From Scytalidium lignicola (Eukaryota; Ascomycota; Leotiomycetes), in NCBI GenBank assembly GCA_002812745.2, contig NCSJ02000019.1:62001-126000 (forward strand): a DNA stretch of 64,000 bases, given 5' to 3'. The translations under genes were made by a program, and so were the position numbers. Positions 46,999 to 57,856 of the stretch are shown in pieces; the first letter of the stretch is position 1, and each line of letters opens with the position of its first letter. The notes beneath the pieces are model-generated. The model did not search any database, had not been told where the DNA came from, and worked only from the letters and a program-made list of their open reading frames with translations.

Positions 46999-48191
46999 GT
47001 TGCTTCAGATGCTTGTCTACAACTATCGTGTACGGTGCTATTTTCAGTTATTTCTAGCCTAGAGACTTTCGGTTTGGCGTTAGATGGATTTCATGGGAGT
47101 TTTGAGTTCCAGACCTTGCCCAGGAATATAATTTCAAGTTCTGTTCTAGTCAATATTAATTCATTTTTGGTGATGCTTGATTACTACTAAGCCTAAACCT
47201 CAACTTTTAGTACAAGAAATGCTTACCTACCATACTTTCACTTAATCACAGAAATGCCTCCAACAGTAAAGAAGCTAAATGATGCGATTTATATCTATAT
47301 TGTACTAGGCGTTGGGTGATTACAAATGACCTAACCCTTTCTAAACCTCTATCTTCAATCAGTAAACAAGTATTCTCCGCCCGTTGCCCCAAAACCAAGA
47401 CATATTGATAGAAACTCCCAATGCCTCTCAAAATACTACAAATAGTAGCAGAAGTTATCGGATCGGATCTACGTAGATCCGCCAAGACCTGAGTTAATTT
47501 AGAATACAATCGTATCCTCATGCTCATAATCCATACGCGTACATTGGCCGATTAACTTTTGGCAATGCCTCGCACGGGTTTTAAATGATGGAATATACAC
47601 ATCCGAATAATACGCCTAGCTTTTGACACCCTCGATCAAGTCCTGTTCGATTCATCTCTAATTTCGACAGTAGCAGCTCACCATTGAGTTCACAACTGAG
47701 GGACGTGTTGCACGTGATACTGCCTTTTCTGGAATGTGGAGCATTATAAAAAAGTTAAGGCGTGAGATCTTGCTGCATTGTTGATAAAAAAAAAATCCTA
47801 AACATCAAGGGTTTGGGTAATATAGAGGTAGACTTAAGGTGTTCGCTTCTCAGACATTCGAGTCGGAATAAGAGAGACGGGAGTGTGAAGTCTCATCAAA
47901 AGGGAGTTTTAACCCAAACCTGCGCGGATGGTCAAGGAATCGATTGGATGGTAGAATCAACGGCTCATCAGGCATATACAGCAGCTAAATATTCTTCCTA
48001 TCCTGGGCTCTTCTGGGAATTTATTGTCAATCTTGACTCGATATCTCGTTGCTCTCAATACCACAGCAAATGACTTGTCATGTCAGGAAAAATCTTCATT
48101 GACTGAGCCACCTGGCACAAATCCGTTTAGAGACTCGGTGCATTCAAGCGTCTAGTTCCAAGGTCTTGAGAAAAAAAGTAACTGCTTCAAC
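46999..48191. other. Intergenic region with an orphan open frame
   Basis: 1.2 kb between VPS24 and the zinc-finger gene. An ATG-initiated 93-codon minus frame (47246-47527) contains an 18-bp perfect DNA palindrome (CGGATCTACGTAGATCCG, 47464-47481). It shares a short peptide motif with another orphan frame at 50849-51100. I do not call it a gene. Confidence 0.45.
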
Positions 48192-49253
48192 ATGTCGGTG
48201 AGATCAAATTCGCAAGTTAACAGAGCTTTTCCTCAACAAAATGGCCTCTCGACACCTGGGTCAGTCTCAAGGGTGGCTGTGGTTCTCGAGAGCGAATCCC
48301 GGCAAAGATTAGGTCGTCCCACCCAAAGCTCTGGATCAGACTCAGGTGTGCAGTCAACAGTCAAGCGCGGCCGGCCCAGAAAACTGTTAAACGTTATAGA
48401 TGGAGTCAGTCTACCTGTGCATGGTGGTCGACCGCGAAGCGTCTCCCGGAATACAAATAAGGCGGAACAACCGCCGAAGAAGCGCGGTAGACCATTCTCT
48501 AAACCCCAACCAGACAATGCCAAGGAACAGGTCAAGAACAAACGGGGAAGACGAACCACCCAGAAAGGAGAGAAGGATGAAAAAGCCGTTCCAAAGAAGC
48601 GTGGCCGCCAGCCATCAAAGCTCTCAAAGTTGATGGGGGTTCAATTAGCGGAGCCAAAATACATCCCTTTCCTATGTGAATGGAAGGGCTGTGTGGCTGA
48701 ACTTCAGAATCTAGATACATTACGACGACATATAAACGTGGTTCACGGTAAAAAGCAGGATTCTGAGCTATATTGTTGCTTGTGGGGTAAATGCGGTAAA
48801 CAGCCTGATCGCAAGTCAGAAGATGAGAGCAACCCAGGTATTATGGAAGAGAATGAATTCTGGACTGAAGATGATTGGAAGGAGCATGTTAATGCTGAGC
48901 ATCTTATTCCATTTGCATGGCATATGGGGGATGGACCTAAGGGAACATCTTTTGGTAAGTTTTTCTATTTTCGTAATATATCTTAGTATTCCTGTAGATG
49001 AGAGGCAAGACTATACGATATTAGGAGAAGATGCTAATAGGAAGTAATAGGTGATACCGCAACTCTTCGAGAAGAGAAATCTTTGCGGTGGTTATTAGAT
49101 TCAGAAGGGTGTCAAGTTACACCGTCAGTCAAAGGCCAGCTTATTGAAGAAGGCGACGCAAGAGAGAACAACCGGATGCGATTTGTATGGAAGAGGGTGG
49201 GAGTGGACTATATTCTTATACCTCGGGAGCCTGATGAAGCTACAGTTGGATAG
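48192..49253 (+). CDS. AT-hook and C2H2-like zinc-finger protein (321 aa)
   Basis: Probable nuclear DNA-binding protein, not a family I can name. Exons 48192-48954 and 49051-49253 (96-nt intron). The N-terminal half carries several GRP-type AT-hooks: VKRGRPRKLLN, KKRGRPFSKP, KNKRGRRTTQ and KKRGRQPSKL. A C2H2-like finger follows, FLCEWKGCVAELQNLDTLRR HINVVH (C-x4-C-x12-H-x4-H). A second, looser pair is YCCLWGKCGK ... WKEHVNAEH, with a long spacer. The intron acceptor was set at GAAGTAATAG, 15-20 nt after a TGCTAAT branch site, because it joins KGTSF to GDTATLREEKSLRWLLDSEG and extends to EPDEATVG. An earlier acceptor would give a short tail ending NRK. Confidence 0.8.
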
Positions 49254-52200
49254 CGACATGTGGGCATTGAATGAAGTATAAAATGGATGATGAATGGGCA
49301 AAAATGGCCGAAACACTAATCATGGTAGTTATCTTGATAGGTTTAGTTTTAGGTTAGTCGATAAGGAGGATGAAGGAAACGACTATTAAAATACAGGCAT
49401 AGGTGCAAAAGCGCAATAGCGTATCCATATGTTCCTGCTGATAGTCATGAGTGTACTATGATGCATTCTGATGGCTGAAATAGCCTTGGAAGTTATTTGA
49501 CTTGGAAAACGTAGAGAATCACGAGTGTCTCAGAGGGTAAGGTCAAAAATCACAGTGATCTCCATTTTTGTTATTGTTAACTTTGCTTTTTGTTAAGTTC
49601 GTCGGTGAGAGACGCGAGCTTCTGTGGAGTCTCCCTTCTTCACCAGGTAAACAAAGTCCTTCAGCCCTCAGCCCTCACACTGTCACACATTCACTCACCA
49701 CCAAAAATATTGATGCTGATGTCAGGTACAGGCCATAGAAAGAATTTTGCAAAAAATTATTACTTTCGTTATTGTAGCCTTGGATATAACAATGCTTAAT
49801 CTGCTCTTTTCTCGTACGACTGGAGGATTTACGTGGATGGTTTCCGCTGCCAGGAAGTGCAGGCAAGTCTTGGCCTGCATCAATACGAAGAGAGAATCCC
49901 GAAGCTTAGGGCTTTGTTGGTAGCGGATCATCCCCAGAACTTATTTTCCTTGCCTGACGCGAGAAGGGGACCTGGCACTTCCTGCAATAATTCTGCAGGA
50001 TGTATAGTCATGGTGGGAATGTTGGACCGATGGGTTACTAAATACAATACCAGTTTCCGTAAGTTATCTTAATATCTCCTGGGCAAGTCTTTTGATACCG
50101 GGCTATTCGCAACAACGGCAACTAAGCAGCATCTCGTGACTGTATAGGAGTATGTTCAGTTCTCCTCATGCAATGTTGGCGGGAGATTCATAGTGTACAA
50201 AGGAGTCTGATAAGAAATATGGACAGGAAGTTTCACATTAAGTGAATGAATTAAGAAGACCAATTGGTCCACCGAAGTTCAGTTAGAGAGGTGTCAGTGT
50301 ACATAAGTACCGATGATTTTACCGCAGGCATTCTATTTTGCTCTGTTCCACTTACGGCGTCTCGGATAACCTCAGTCAGGTCTTTCCCTAGGTTAATTAG
50401 TTTCCTGTAGCTTGACGTGAGGGTGGAGTTGGCTACGTGATACTGCATACCTTCGCCAAAGCCCAAATGATACTGTACCGTCATTTTAGAGTGTGGTTGC
50501 AGTGAGCGTGGCTGATAGCCTAGCTCTCTTGAACAACATTACGAGTTACGGCGTTGTGTGTCCCAGTACAATAATCATTACTCTCCTCCTAACAGCACTT
50601 TCTGTACTCAAGGGGCTCGAATACGGAAAGCAATCATTCCACGAGCTGGTCTCCCGACCCGGCATCAGTGTTATGGTGTAGCACAGTAAAGTAACAATTA
50701 CAGACGCATCCCAAGCGGAAGGCCGTACCCTCCCACGCCTCCGTAAAGCCCCAAAGGTTCCCGCCGAGTGATCAGCAATCTAGGCGTCTTTAGGTGCTTT
50801 AGGTGCTGATCCTCAGCTTACGGTGAGTAGTAGTTCAGGGCTCAGGTCTCAGAACAAATCCCTCGTGTATATGCGAGTAATCGGCGACAAGATCTCGGTG
50901 GATATGAAAGTTACCTCAAGGGAATTCGAAAGCCGCTGTGATTGCCTCCACAGCATACACGTGTATTGGTAGCTTTCGATGAGGCCGCGCAAGATTTGTG
51001 TAATCTGGTGCCTTGTTGTTGGGTCTCTTGATGCCTCCATCATCATTTTCTTTATAGGACTATATAGACCGTGTGTTATGTTCCGTGCGCGCTGGACCAC
51101 GGGCAGAAAGTCGTCATCTCAACATTTTCTTGTCTTTGATTTTCTATTCAGGTGCAAGCTTGGCTCGTGGATGCGGTTTAAGTTGCTGGTAGCCAATGAT
51201 CCTAACAATAGTCATCAATCAACCATTAGCCCTGCGAATCCTCTGTCTTGCAGCTCGTATCAATGGAGACAAGCATATAGATAGACACAATTTTGCTGCC
51301 GGGTCAGAGTAGGACGCATTGATTCTTGTTACACAGCTGCCTGGCCCACGCAGCTGCGAAGATGCTTCGATTTCTGCATCTGTGTCTGTTCCTCAAATCC
51401 ATTTGGGCTAACCAGATTGACTGTGTGCACAGTCCTGAAGGCAATCGATAAGGTAATTACGGCTGTCATTGACAGCATGATGAATATGGTCCCTGAAAAG
51501 GGGGAGGAAGCCCTGGTACATCGGATCTATTTTCAGGGCAACCGGGGCGGGACTCTACTTGGAGAGGAGAGTCCTCTCCTGCAATTATCATTCCTGCACC
51601 ACAACAACACAGCAACAACAACAACAACAACAACAACACACTGCAGCACACTTGTATGCACGTCCATTCCAACTTCTGTACAGACCCGTGCTTTACTCCA
51701 ATGAGCCCTCCATTCAATAGCCCAGCCACGCTCCGAAAGCGTGTCCCCGGCACACATCGTCTCTTCACGAGGCTTGAGATCAGCGTATAGTCTCCAAGTC
51801 CCACTCAGGCGGCATTGCAAGCCCTGTCATCTCAACTTCGTCCATCCATGATCGAGCCTCTCTCTACGTGCTTCGATTAGGCCTCAAACAACTCCATGAT
51901 TAGTCTCCGGCTTCGTGCATGGGAATTAGCAAAAAAACAAAACAAAAAAGATACTAACGGCATAGAATGCGATGCCCAAAATCCACCATCATCCTCCCGC
52001 CAGGATGCCCCTCAGGGGGGTATCGTGTGCTTGGCGTACAACATCCCTACCCGCATCTGCTTTTCTGCAAGCCAGACACCTGAATCCTCGCTGTAGGGCT
52101 CACCTGAAGGTCATGGTACATCTTATTCTTCTTTCGCTCCTTCTTATCGGGGGGTTCACCTTTCTCTCTCTTCCAGAGGCTCAAGACGGTGTACTTCACT

Positions 52201-52262
52201 ATCTGCCTGTCGTTCTTTTTGTGTTTCTTCTGAAGCAAATTTAATTTGCCTTCTCCTTCATT
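49254..52262. other. 3-kb gene-free region upstream of the secreted oxidase
   Basis: No supported gene on either strand. It includes an orphan minus frame at 50849-51100, a CAA-type microsatellite at about 51601-51639 and pyrimidine-rich stretches near 52130-52260. Long upstream regions are common for regulated secreted enzymes, so some of this may be regulatory DNA for the oxidase gene. Confidence 0.5.
51601..51639. repeat. CAA trinucleotide microsatellite
   Basis: Near-perfect ACA/CAA units, with one interruption (CAGCAA) near the left end. Confidence 0.9.
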
Positions 52263-55200
52263 ATGGCGCCTTCAATCGTTCAGGCCGCCTTCTCTGCACT
52301 GTTGCTAGTGCATGGTTCTGCTTGGGCTTCACCTGAAGTGTCTGTTATCGAAAAGCGCGCTCTTGTACCGCCTTCGACTCTTCCAGGCAAATGGAAATAC
52401 TATGGATGTTACTCCGATCCGGGCCCTCGAACCCTCAGCGGCTCCTCGTTTGCTGGAACTACTATGACGGACGAGTCCTGCGTAGCTTACTGTGCAAACT
52501 TAGGCTACATTTATGCTGGAACGGAATATTCGCAGGAATGCTGTGTGTAGAGATGAAGTCTCCTCCTGATCTCCTCTCTTTCCTAGTTAAGATTTACTGA
52601 CCTTGTCTCTTTGCTCGATATAGACTGTGGCAATACTATTGCAACTACAGGAGCTGTTGCCGCTGTTCGAGACTGCAGCTCGTCATGCGCTGCAAACGCC
52701 ACCCAGCCCTGTGGTGGTTCAAATAGGATTTCAGTATTCTGGAGCGGGACAGCCCCGACTGCGGGGCCTACAACCAACCAGGAAGCACTAGGATACGGTT
52801 TCTATGGGTGCTACACGTGCGTACCTTCTCATGATATCTTGATCAGTGTAGATCCATTCTTTTAGAGGTCTTCTTCTAACAGCACAATTGCAGAGAAGGA
52901 ATCAATGGTCGTGCTCTGGCCACAGGAACCGACGTTGTAGGCGGTGCAGCTTCTATGTCCGTTCAGGCTTGTGTAACGGCTTGCTCATCTGGAGATTTTA
53001 CTTTTGCTGGTGTTGAATATGCTCAGGAATGCTGTATGTCTCCATGGAAATGCAAGACTTTTCCGTCTCTAGTAATTCTAACTTATAAAAAGATTGTGGA
53101 AATGCCATATCAAACCAAGCTATATTGGCACCTGAAGGAGTGTCAGGGTGCAACATGCTCTGTGCTGGTAATTCCTCAGAGTATTGTGGTGCGGGAAACC
53201 GTTTGGATATTTACAGGCTTGGCTACTCGGGCTCCTCATCAACTATCACGGTCAGGAGTTCCACGAAAGCCACTACAACAACTTCCGTGACCCTGAGAAC
53301 AGCCACCACTACAAAACCCTCCTCCATTATCAAGATCATCTCGACGACCACAAGTGCCACCAGTGCAGCTTCCACTGTTGATCTCCCGAATGGATGGAAG
53401 TATGCAGGCTGCTACACAGAGGGGGCTAATGGCAGAGCGCTAACCAACCAACAACCAGGTGGGAACACTAATACGATTGAAAGCTGTATTGCTACCTGCA
53501 TTGGTCTGAGCTATTCTGTTGCTGGTCTAGAGTACTCTTCTCAGTGCTTCTGTGACGACTATGTGTATAATGGTGCCGCTCTCACTTCAAAATCCAACTG
53601 TAACATGCCTTGTGCTGGTAATTCCAGCGAGATGTGCGGTGCTGGAGATATTCTTAGCATCTACTACACTGGGACTCTCACGGTCTATCAGCCACCTACA
53701 GCCCAGAAAACTGGGCTACCAGGATCGTGGACATACCAAGGTTGTTATATCGACAACGTTAACGACAACCATGCTCTATTTTGGCAGAATATCTTAACCA
53801 ACAATAACACCGCAACCAGCTGTCTTAATCTTTGTGCCGAATATGGTTATATGGCTGCTGGCGTTGAGTATGGTGATGAGTGCTATTGTGGTGATTCTTC
53901 TGCTTTGATTGCGTCTGGATCCACTAAAGCTGCAGAGACCGATTGCCAAGTGCCATGCTCCGGTGATAACAACTACTATTGTGGAGGCGAAAGTCGGTTG
54001 TCTTTGTACTACTGGACGGGTACACCTCTCTACGTATGGCACAAACCAACTGACTACACTGCCGGCTCTTACACATTTCTTATTGGTGGCGTTGTCGTTC
54101 CTCTGGTGACTACAACTGGTATCAATGGTAAAGTTACTTTCATGGAGAAGTTTGGAACTGGTGCACCGAACACCACTGGTGCGTACGAACTTGATCTTGC
54201 TCAACTTAGCAATTTCACAGGAGCATGGCGGCCAATGCATGTCAAGAGTGACATCTTCTGTTCGGCTTCAATTACACTGCCAGACAAAGTTGGAAGACAG
54301 CTCAACATCGGAGGATGGGCTGGTGCATCGACTTATGGTGTCCGAATTTACTGGCCGGATGGAACACCAGGTGTCTGGGGTGTTAATGACTGGCAAGAAA
54401 ATTACCAGGAACTGGCACTCCTTGAAGGACGCTGGTATCCCTCTGCTATGGTTATGACGAATGGCTCTGTTCTTGTTATAGGTGGTGAGGTTGGCTCAAA
54501 CAGCGCCCCAAGCCCTTCGTGCGAAATCCTTCCTCGGCCAGCAGGAGGATATTCCAAGTACCTCGAGTGGCTTGAACGTACCGATCCTAACAACTTGTAC
54601 CCTTACCTATTTGTCTTGCCATCTGGTGGGATTCTTGTGATATACTATAACGAGGCTCGAATTCTAGATGAATCCACCTTCGACACGAACAGAACTCTAC
54701 CTAACCTCCCTGGTTCGGTCAACAACTATCTTGCCGGTCGTACATATCCCCTCGAAGGCACTGCGGTTTTACTCCCGCAATATCCTCCTTATACTAATCC
54801 GGTGACAGTCTTAGTCTGTGGTGGTTCTGCAAATGGAAATGCTGAGGCTATCGACAACTGTGTATCAACACAACCTGAGGTTGCAAAACCTGTTTGGACG
54901 ATCGAGCGCATGCCTTCACAACGTGTCATGTCATGTATGTGTGCTCTACCTGACGGAACATATCTGATTCTTAATGGGGCCACGGCTGGTGTTGCAGGTT
55001 TTGGTCTTGCCACTGGTCCCAACCTTGGAGCTGTTCTCTACGATCCTAGCAGGCCGGTTAACCAACGCATGACCATTATGGCCAATACCATCGTCGCACG
55101 CCTCTACCACTCTGAGGCAATGCTTCTTCAAGATGGACGTGTCCTAGTCTCAGGTTCTGATCCAGAGGATGGAGTTCATCCTGAGGAATACCGTGTAGAG

Positions 55201-55647
55201 GTCTTCAGCCCACCATATACGCTGAACGGCAAGACACCACCTTCATTCACCATAAGTAATAAGGATTGGGCATATGGAGCAACTATAACGCTTAGCAACA
55301 TCAAGATTCCCTCGGGTAATCTCACTGCAGTTCGAGTCTCCATGGTTGCAGCCGTTTCATCCACCCATGGTAACTCTATGGGCCAGCGAACATTATTCTT
55401 GACTGTGAACAGCTGCACTGGCCCTGCAACTGGTGCCACTTGCACCGTCACCGCGCCACCAAAGGTTCATGTTGCACCTCCTGGGTGGTATCAGATCTTC
55501 GTCCTCGATGGACCGACACCAGGTGATTCGCACTGGGTCCGTATCGGCGGCTCAATTGCTGATGCGGCTGGACTGGGTAACTGGCCTGCATTCCCTGATT
55601 TCACTACACCAGGTCTTGGACCTGTTGAAGCTGGCACAGGTAACTAA
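52263..55647 (+). CDS. Secreted WSC-domain copper-radical oxidase (glyoxal/galactose-oxidase family)
   Basis: Extracellular oxidase of 1,055 aa that should oxidise an aldehyde or alcohol with O2, giving H2O2. Exons 52263-52542, 52624-52816, 52894-53033 and 53093-55647 (introns 81, 77 and 59 nt). A signal peptide (MAPSIVQAAFSALLLVHGSA) is followed by a dibasic Lys-Arg pair of Kex2 type (VIEKRAL). Four WSC domains start at KYYGCYSD, FYGCYTEG, KYAGCYTEG and TYQGCYID, with ECYCGN-type cysteine motifs. A Ser/Thr-rich linker lies between the second and third. The seven-bladed catalytic domain has all copper-site residues by analogy with galactose oxidase: Cys in DIFCSASITLP and Tyr in GRWYPSAMVM (the crosslinked pair), Tyr-His in LYHSEAMLLQDGRV, and His in SSTHGNSMGQR. 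A C-terminal DUF1929-like domain ends the protein. Chitin/glucan anchoring by WSC is inferred. Substrate cannot be told from sequence. Confidence 0.93.
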
Positions 55648-56301
55648 ATTAACGGGTTTGGGGGTAGCTGTTTCAAAATTTCATACAATATCTGAAGTAT
55701 TTAAATACAGATATAAGACGGTTGGTTATGATCAAAATTGGGAGTCTTTAATAAAAGTGAGGCCAGAAAGCTGCCTTCACGGGTCATGGGTATCAGTTTG
55801 GTTTACTTGCAACACTGCACTAATTTTTTAGTTGCTATTTTAATAGATAGATATATGAGGCTGATAATCAGGTAGTCTCTTAATGAAGAAAAATTAGAAA
55901 CATGCTTATACACTAGAGAGAATAGATTTTGATTGACGTGTTTCATTTATTAGTAGACTTTAGTCTAACTATGAATAAAGGCACCTTTTACCTAGCGTTG
56001 ATGCCAGACTGATCTGTGGCTTCTACGGGTCCATATTGCTTGAGTTTGTTGAAATAATACCGCTTTCACGCAATATTCCCGATGTAAAGCATTTGTATCA
56101 AATAGCACAAAGCCTGATGCTCCACGCTCCACCGTCCTTCAGTATCGCATGCAGTATAGATCAACTCTCCAACCAGGTCTGACATAGAAGATAATCAACC
56201 CGTAAAACCAACTCAGGAATGGAGAGGGTCAATTCTTGGCTCAGATGAAACTGTCTCGCACAAGAGAGAGTTCTTATTCCTCGAAGGAAAGGGCTTAAGT
56301 C
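55648..56301. other. Convergent 3' intergenic region
   Basis: 654 bp between the stops of the oxidase (+) and the MGMT gene (-). AT-rich, no gene seen. Confidence 0.5.
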
Positions 56302-56790
56302 TCAAACAAAATCATCCCAAACTCGGCCAAGCACCTTCCCTTTACCATCAAACTTCACCCCCTCCCTCCTCAACAGTTCTCTCTTCTTCCCGTCATTCAA
56401 GCCTTCCTTTCCACCGCGTCCCCAGCTGCCTTGGAAGCCGCCAATCCGGCCATCGCTTGCTAGCATCCTGTGGCATGGCACCTGGGGCGCAAAGGGATTG
56501 TTCCTCATCACGTTACCTATGGCGCGGGGCGATGAAGACAGGTGCTTTGCCATGGCGGCATAGGTTGTGAACTGGCCGCGTGGAACTTGGCAGAGGAGGG
56601 TGAGGACGCGCTTTTGGAAGGCGGTTTTGTGCGAGAGGGCGATTTTTTTTAGGTATGGTGTTAGGTCTTCCGGGACGTTGGGTATGGGCTTTTGTTTGGT
56701 ATCTGTGTCGGTCACCGTGCCTGTAGCTGTAGCTGTGGTGTTGGTTTGGACCCGCTGTGGGGGGTCAAAATATTTGGAAATCAGTGACAT
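56302..56790 (-). CDS. O6-methylguanine-DNA methyltransferase-type protein
   Basis: Single-exon gene, 162 aa, encoding the alkyltransferase domain that removes O6-alkyl groups from guanine by suicide transfer to Cys. The start MSLISKYFDPPQRVQTNTTA is a poorly conserved leader. The catalytic domain begins FQKRVLTLLCQVPRGQFTTY, with the recognition helix SSSPRAIGNVMRNNP (the Arg finger preserved) and active site VPCHRM (Cys106). DGRIGGFQGSWGRGGK and the C-terminal REGVKFDGKGKVLGRVWDDF follow. The intact PCHR distinguishes it from alkyltransferase-like proteins (PWHR), so repair activity is expected. It is shorter than human MGMT (207), with little of the N-terminal subdomain. Confidence 0.92.
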   Translation of the reverse strand: MSLISKYFDPPQRVQTNTTATATGTVTDTDTKQKPIPNVPEDLTPYLKKIALSHKTAFQKRVLTLLCQVPRGQFTTYAAMAKHLSSSPRAIGNVMRNNPFAPQVPCHRMLASDGRIGGFQGSWGRGGKEGLNDGKKRELLRREGVKFDGKGKVLGRVWDDFV

Positions 56791-57762
56791 AATTAGTATG
56801 TTTGGCTAATTATATGAAACGTGAATCCAATGGTCTTTTTATGATTTGTTTTTTTTTTCTTTTGTATTGAAGTAGGTTGATATATGCGACTCAGGTTCAA
56901 TGGACGTCTTGGAAGTCAAAAGCTCTGTGATCGTGATATGCTTGAGTCATGACCTGAAAGATAATTGATGTCGTGGGTGAAGAAGGGTGTGAGGAGCTCT
57001 GGAACGTCAAAATCAACTGTAGAAAATCACCAGTTACTGTACTTGAAATAGCTTGACAAAAACTCTGTATGTATACAAATGTAATTATTAATGCTGTAGT
57101 ATCTCGCGTCACGCCCTTCCCCTCCCAATCGCGTAATCACATGACCGCTTCGGTTAGTTGGGAAATGGGCAGAGACACATGACATGTAGGTTAATAAGTT
57201 GAAATAAGGCGTTCTGAATTTTGGCTGTAATGGTCATAATTCGAGAAGGCCTCACCATCTCGCAAAAACCTTGTCCATCTCTGCCGCAAGGCAACCACCA
57301 ACAGTGCCCGGCTCGAACACGGCGGTGGCTTCCCACTCGTGCGGGTAACCCACGATGCTGGCGGAGCCCTAAGCAATTGAAGAATACTTCTTGAGGGAGG
57401 TTTCACTCTGCAGAGAGATCTTCACCGTGGTGTGGCGGCGCTGGATTACATTCGTTGTGTGGTTTGGATGGGGTGTGTGAGCTGAGTGTCAACTCNTTTT
57501 TCTTCTTTTTTTTTTGTCCCTCCCCTATCTTCAATGTATTAATTATATTCTTTTTCTCAACCGTGGAATTTTCTTCTAAGTTCTAAACTTTATTTCTACT
57601 GTTTTGTCTTTTTCAAGCAGCAGAAGCGACGCCCTCGTTAACTAGCCGAGCACCCCTCCTCGTCTACGACAACAATCAACCCCCGAGATAATTACCCCAC
57701 CATACCTGATCTTATTTAATAGGATTCAATAAGCCATCTTGCTCTAACAAAAGCTCACAAAA
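56791..57762. other. Intergenic: MGMT promoter to tRNA
   Basis: Contains several poly-T runs, an N at 57496 beside one of them, and an isolated coding-like minus segment at 57252-57368 (separate entry). Confidence 0.5.
57252..57368 (-). pseudogene. Isolated coding-like segment, possible orphan last exon
   Basis: Directly after a splice-acceptor-like TTGCTTAG, a 38-codon frame reads GSASIVGYPHEWEATAVFEP then GTVGGCLAAEMDKVFARW and stops. Third positions are mostly G or C and the peptide is complex, unlike the AT-rich surroundings. I cannot find an upstream exon with a start; the DNA beyond is poly-T and interrupted by an N. It could be a relic or the end of a gene whose 5' exon I missed. Family not recognised. 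Confidence 0.3.
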
Positions 57763-57856
57763 GGTCGGGTGGTGTAGTTGGTTATCACATCTCGTTAACA
57801 TCAATGTTTAACATTTCATACCGAGAAGGTCCTGGGATCGAGCCCCAGCCTGATCA
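57763..57856 (+). tRNA. tRNA-Val (anticodon AAC) with a 20-nt intron
   Basis: Cloverleaf drawn by hand. Acceptor stem GGTCGGG pairs with CCTGATC (two G-U pairs), with discriminator A at 57856. D-arm GTG...CAC has AGTTGGTTA in the loop. Anticodon stem TCTCG pairs with CGAGA. T-arm CTGGG/CCCAG closes the loop ATCGAGC. The loop reads TT-AAC-A-C once an intron (TCAATGTTTAACATTTCATA) after position 37 is removed, giving anticodon AAC and a 74-nt mature tRNA. A poly-T run about 35 bp downstream could end Pol III transcription. The intron position is the standard eukaryotic one. Confidence 0.88.

Noticed and set aside
48955..49047. Alternative short C-terminus (…DERQDYTILGEDANRK) for the AT-hook protein
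   Set aside because: The downstream acceptor has a better branch site and opens a 67-codon protein-like exon.
50251..50484. 77-codon minus frame
   Set aside because: Isolated, no motif, no splice context.
57290..57370. Second tRNA on the minus strand (T-loop-like GTTCGAG)
   Set aside because: No acceptor stem or cloverleaf could be drawn; better explained as a coding-like segment.
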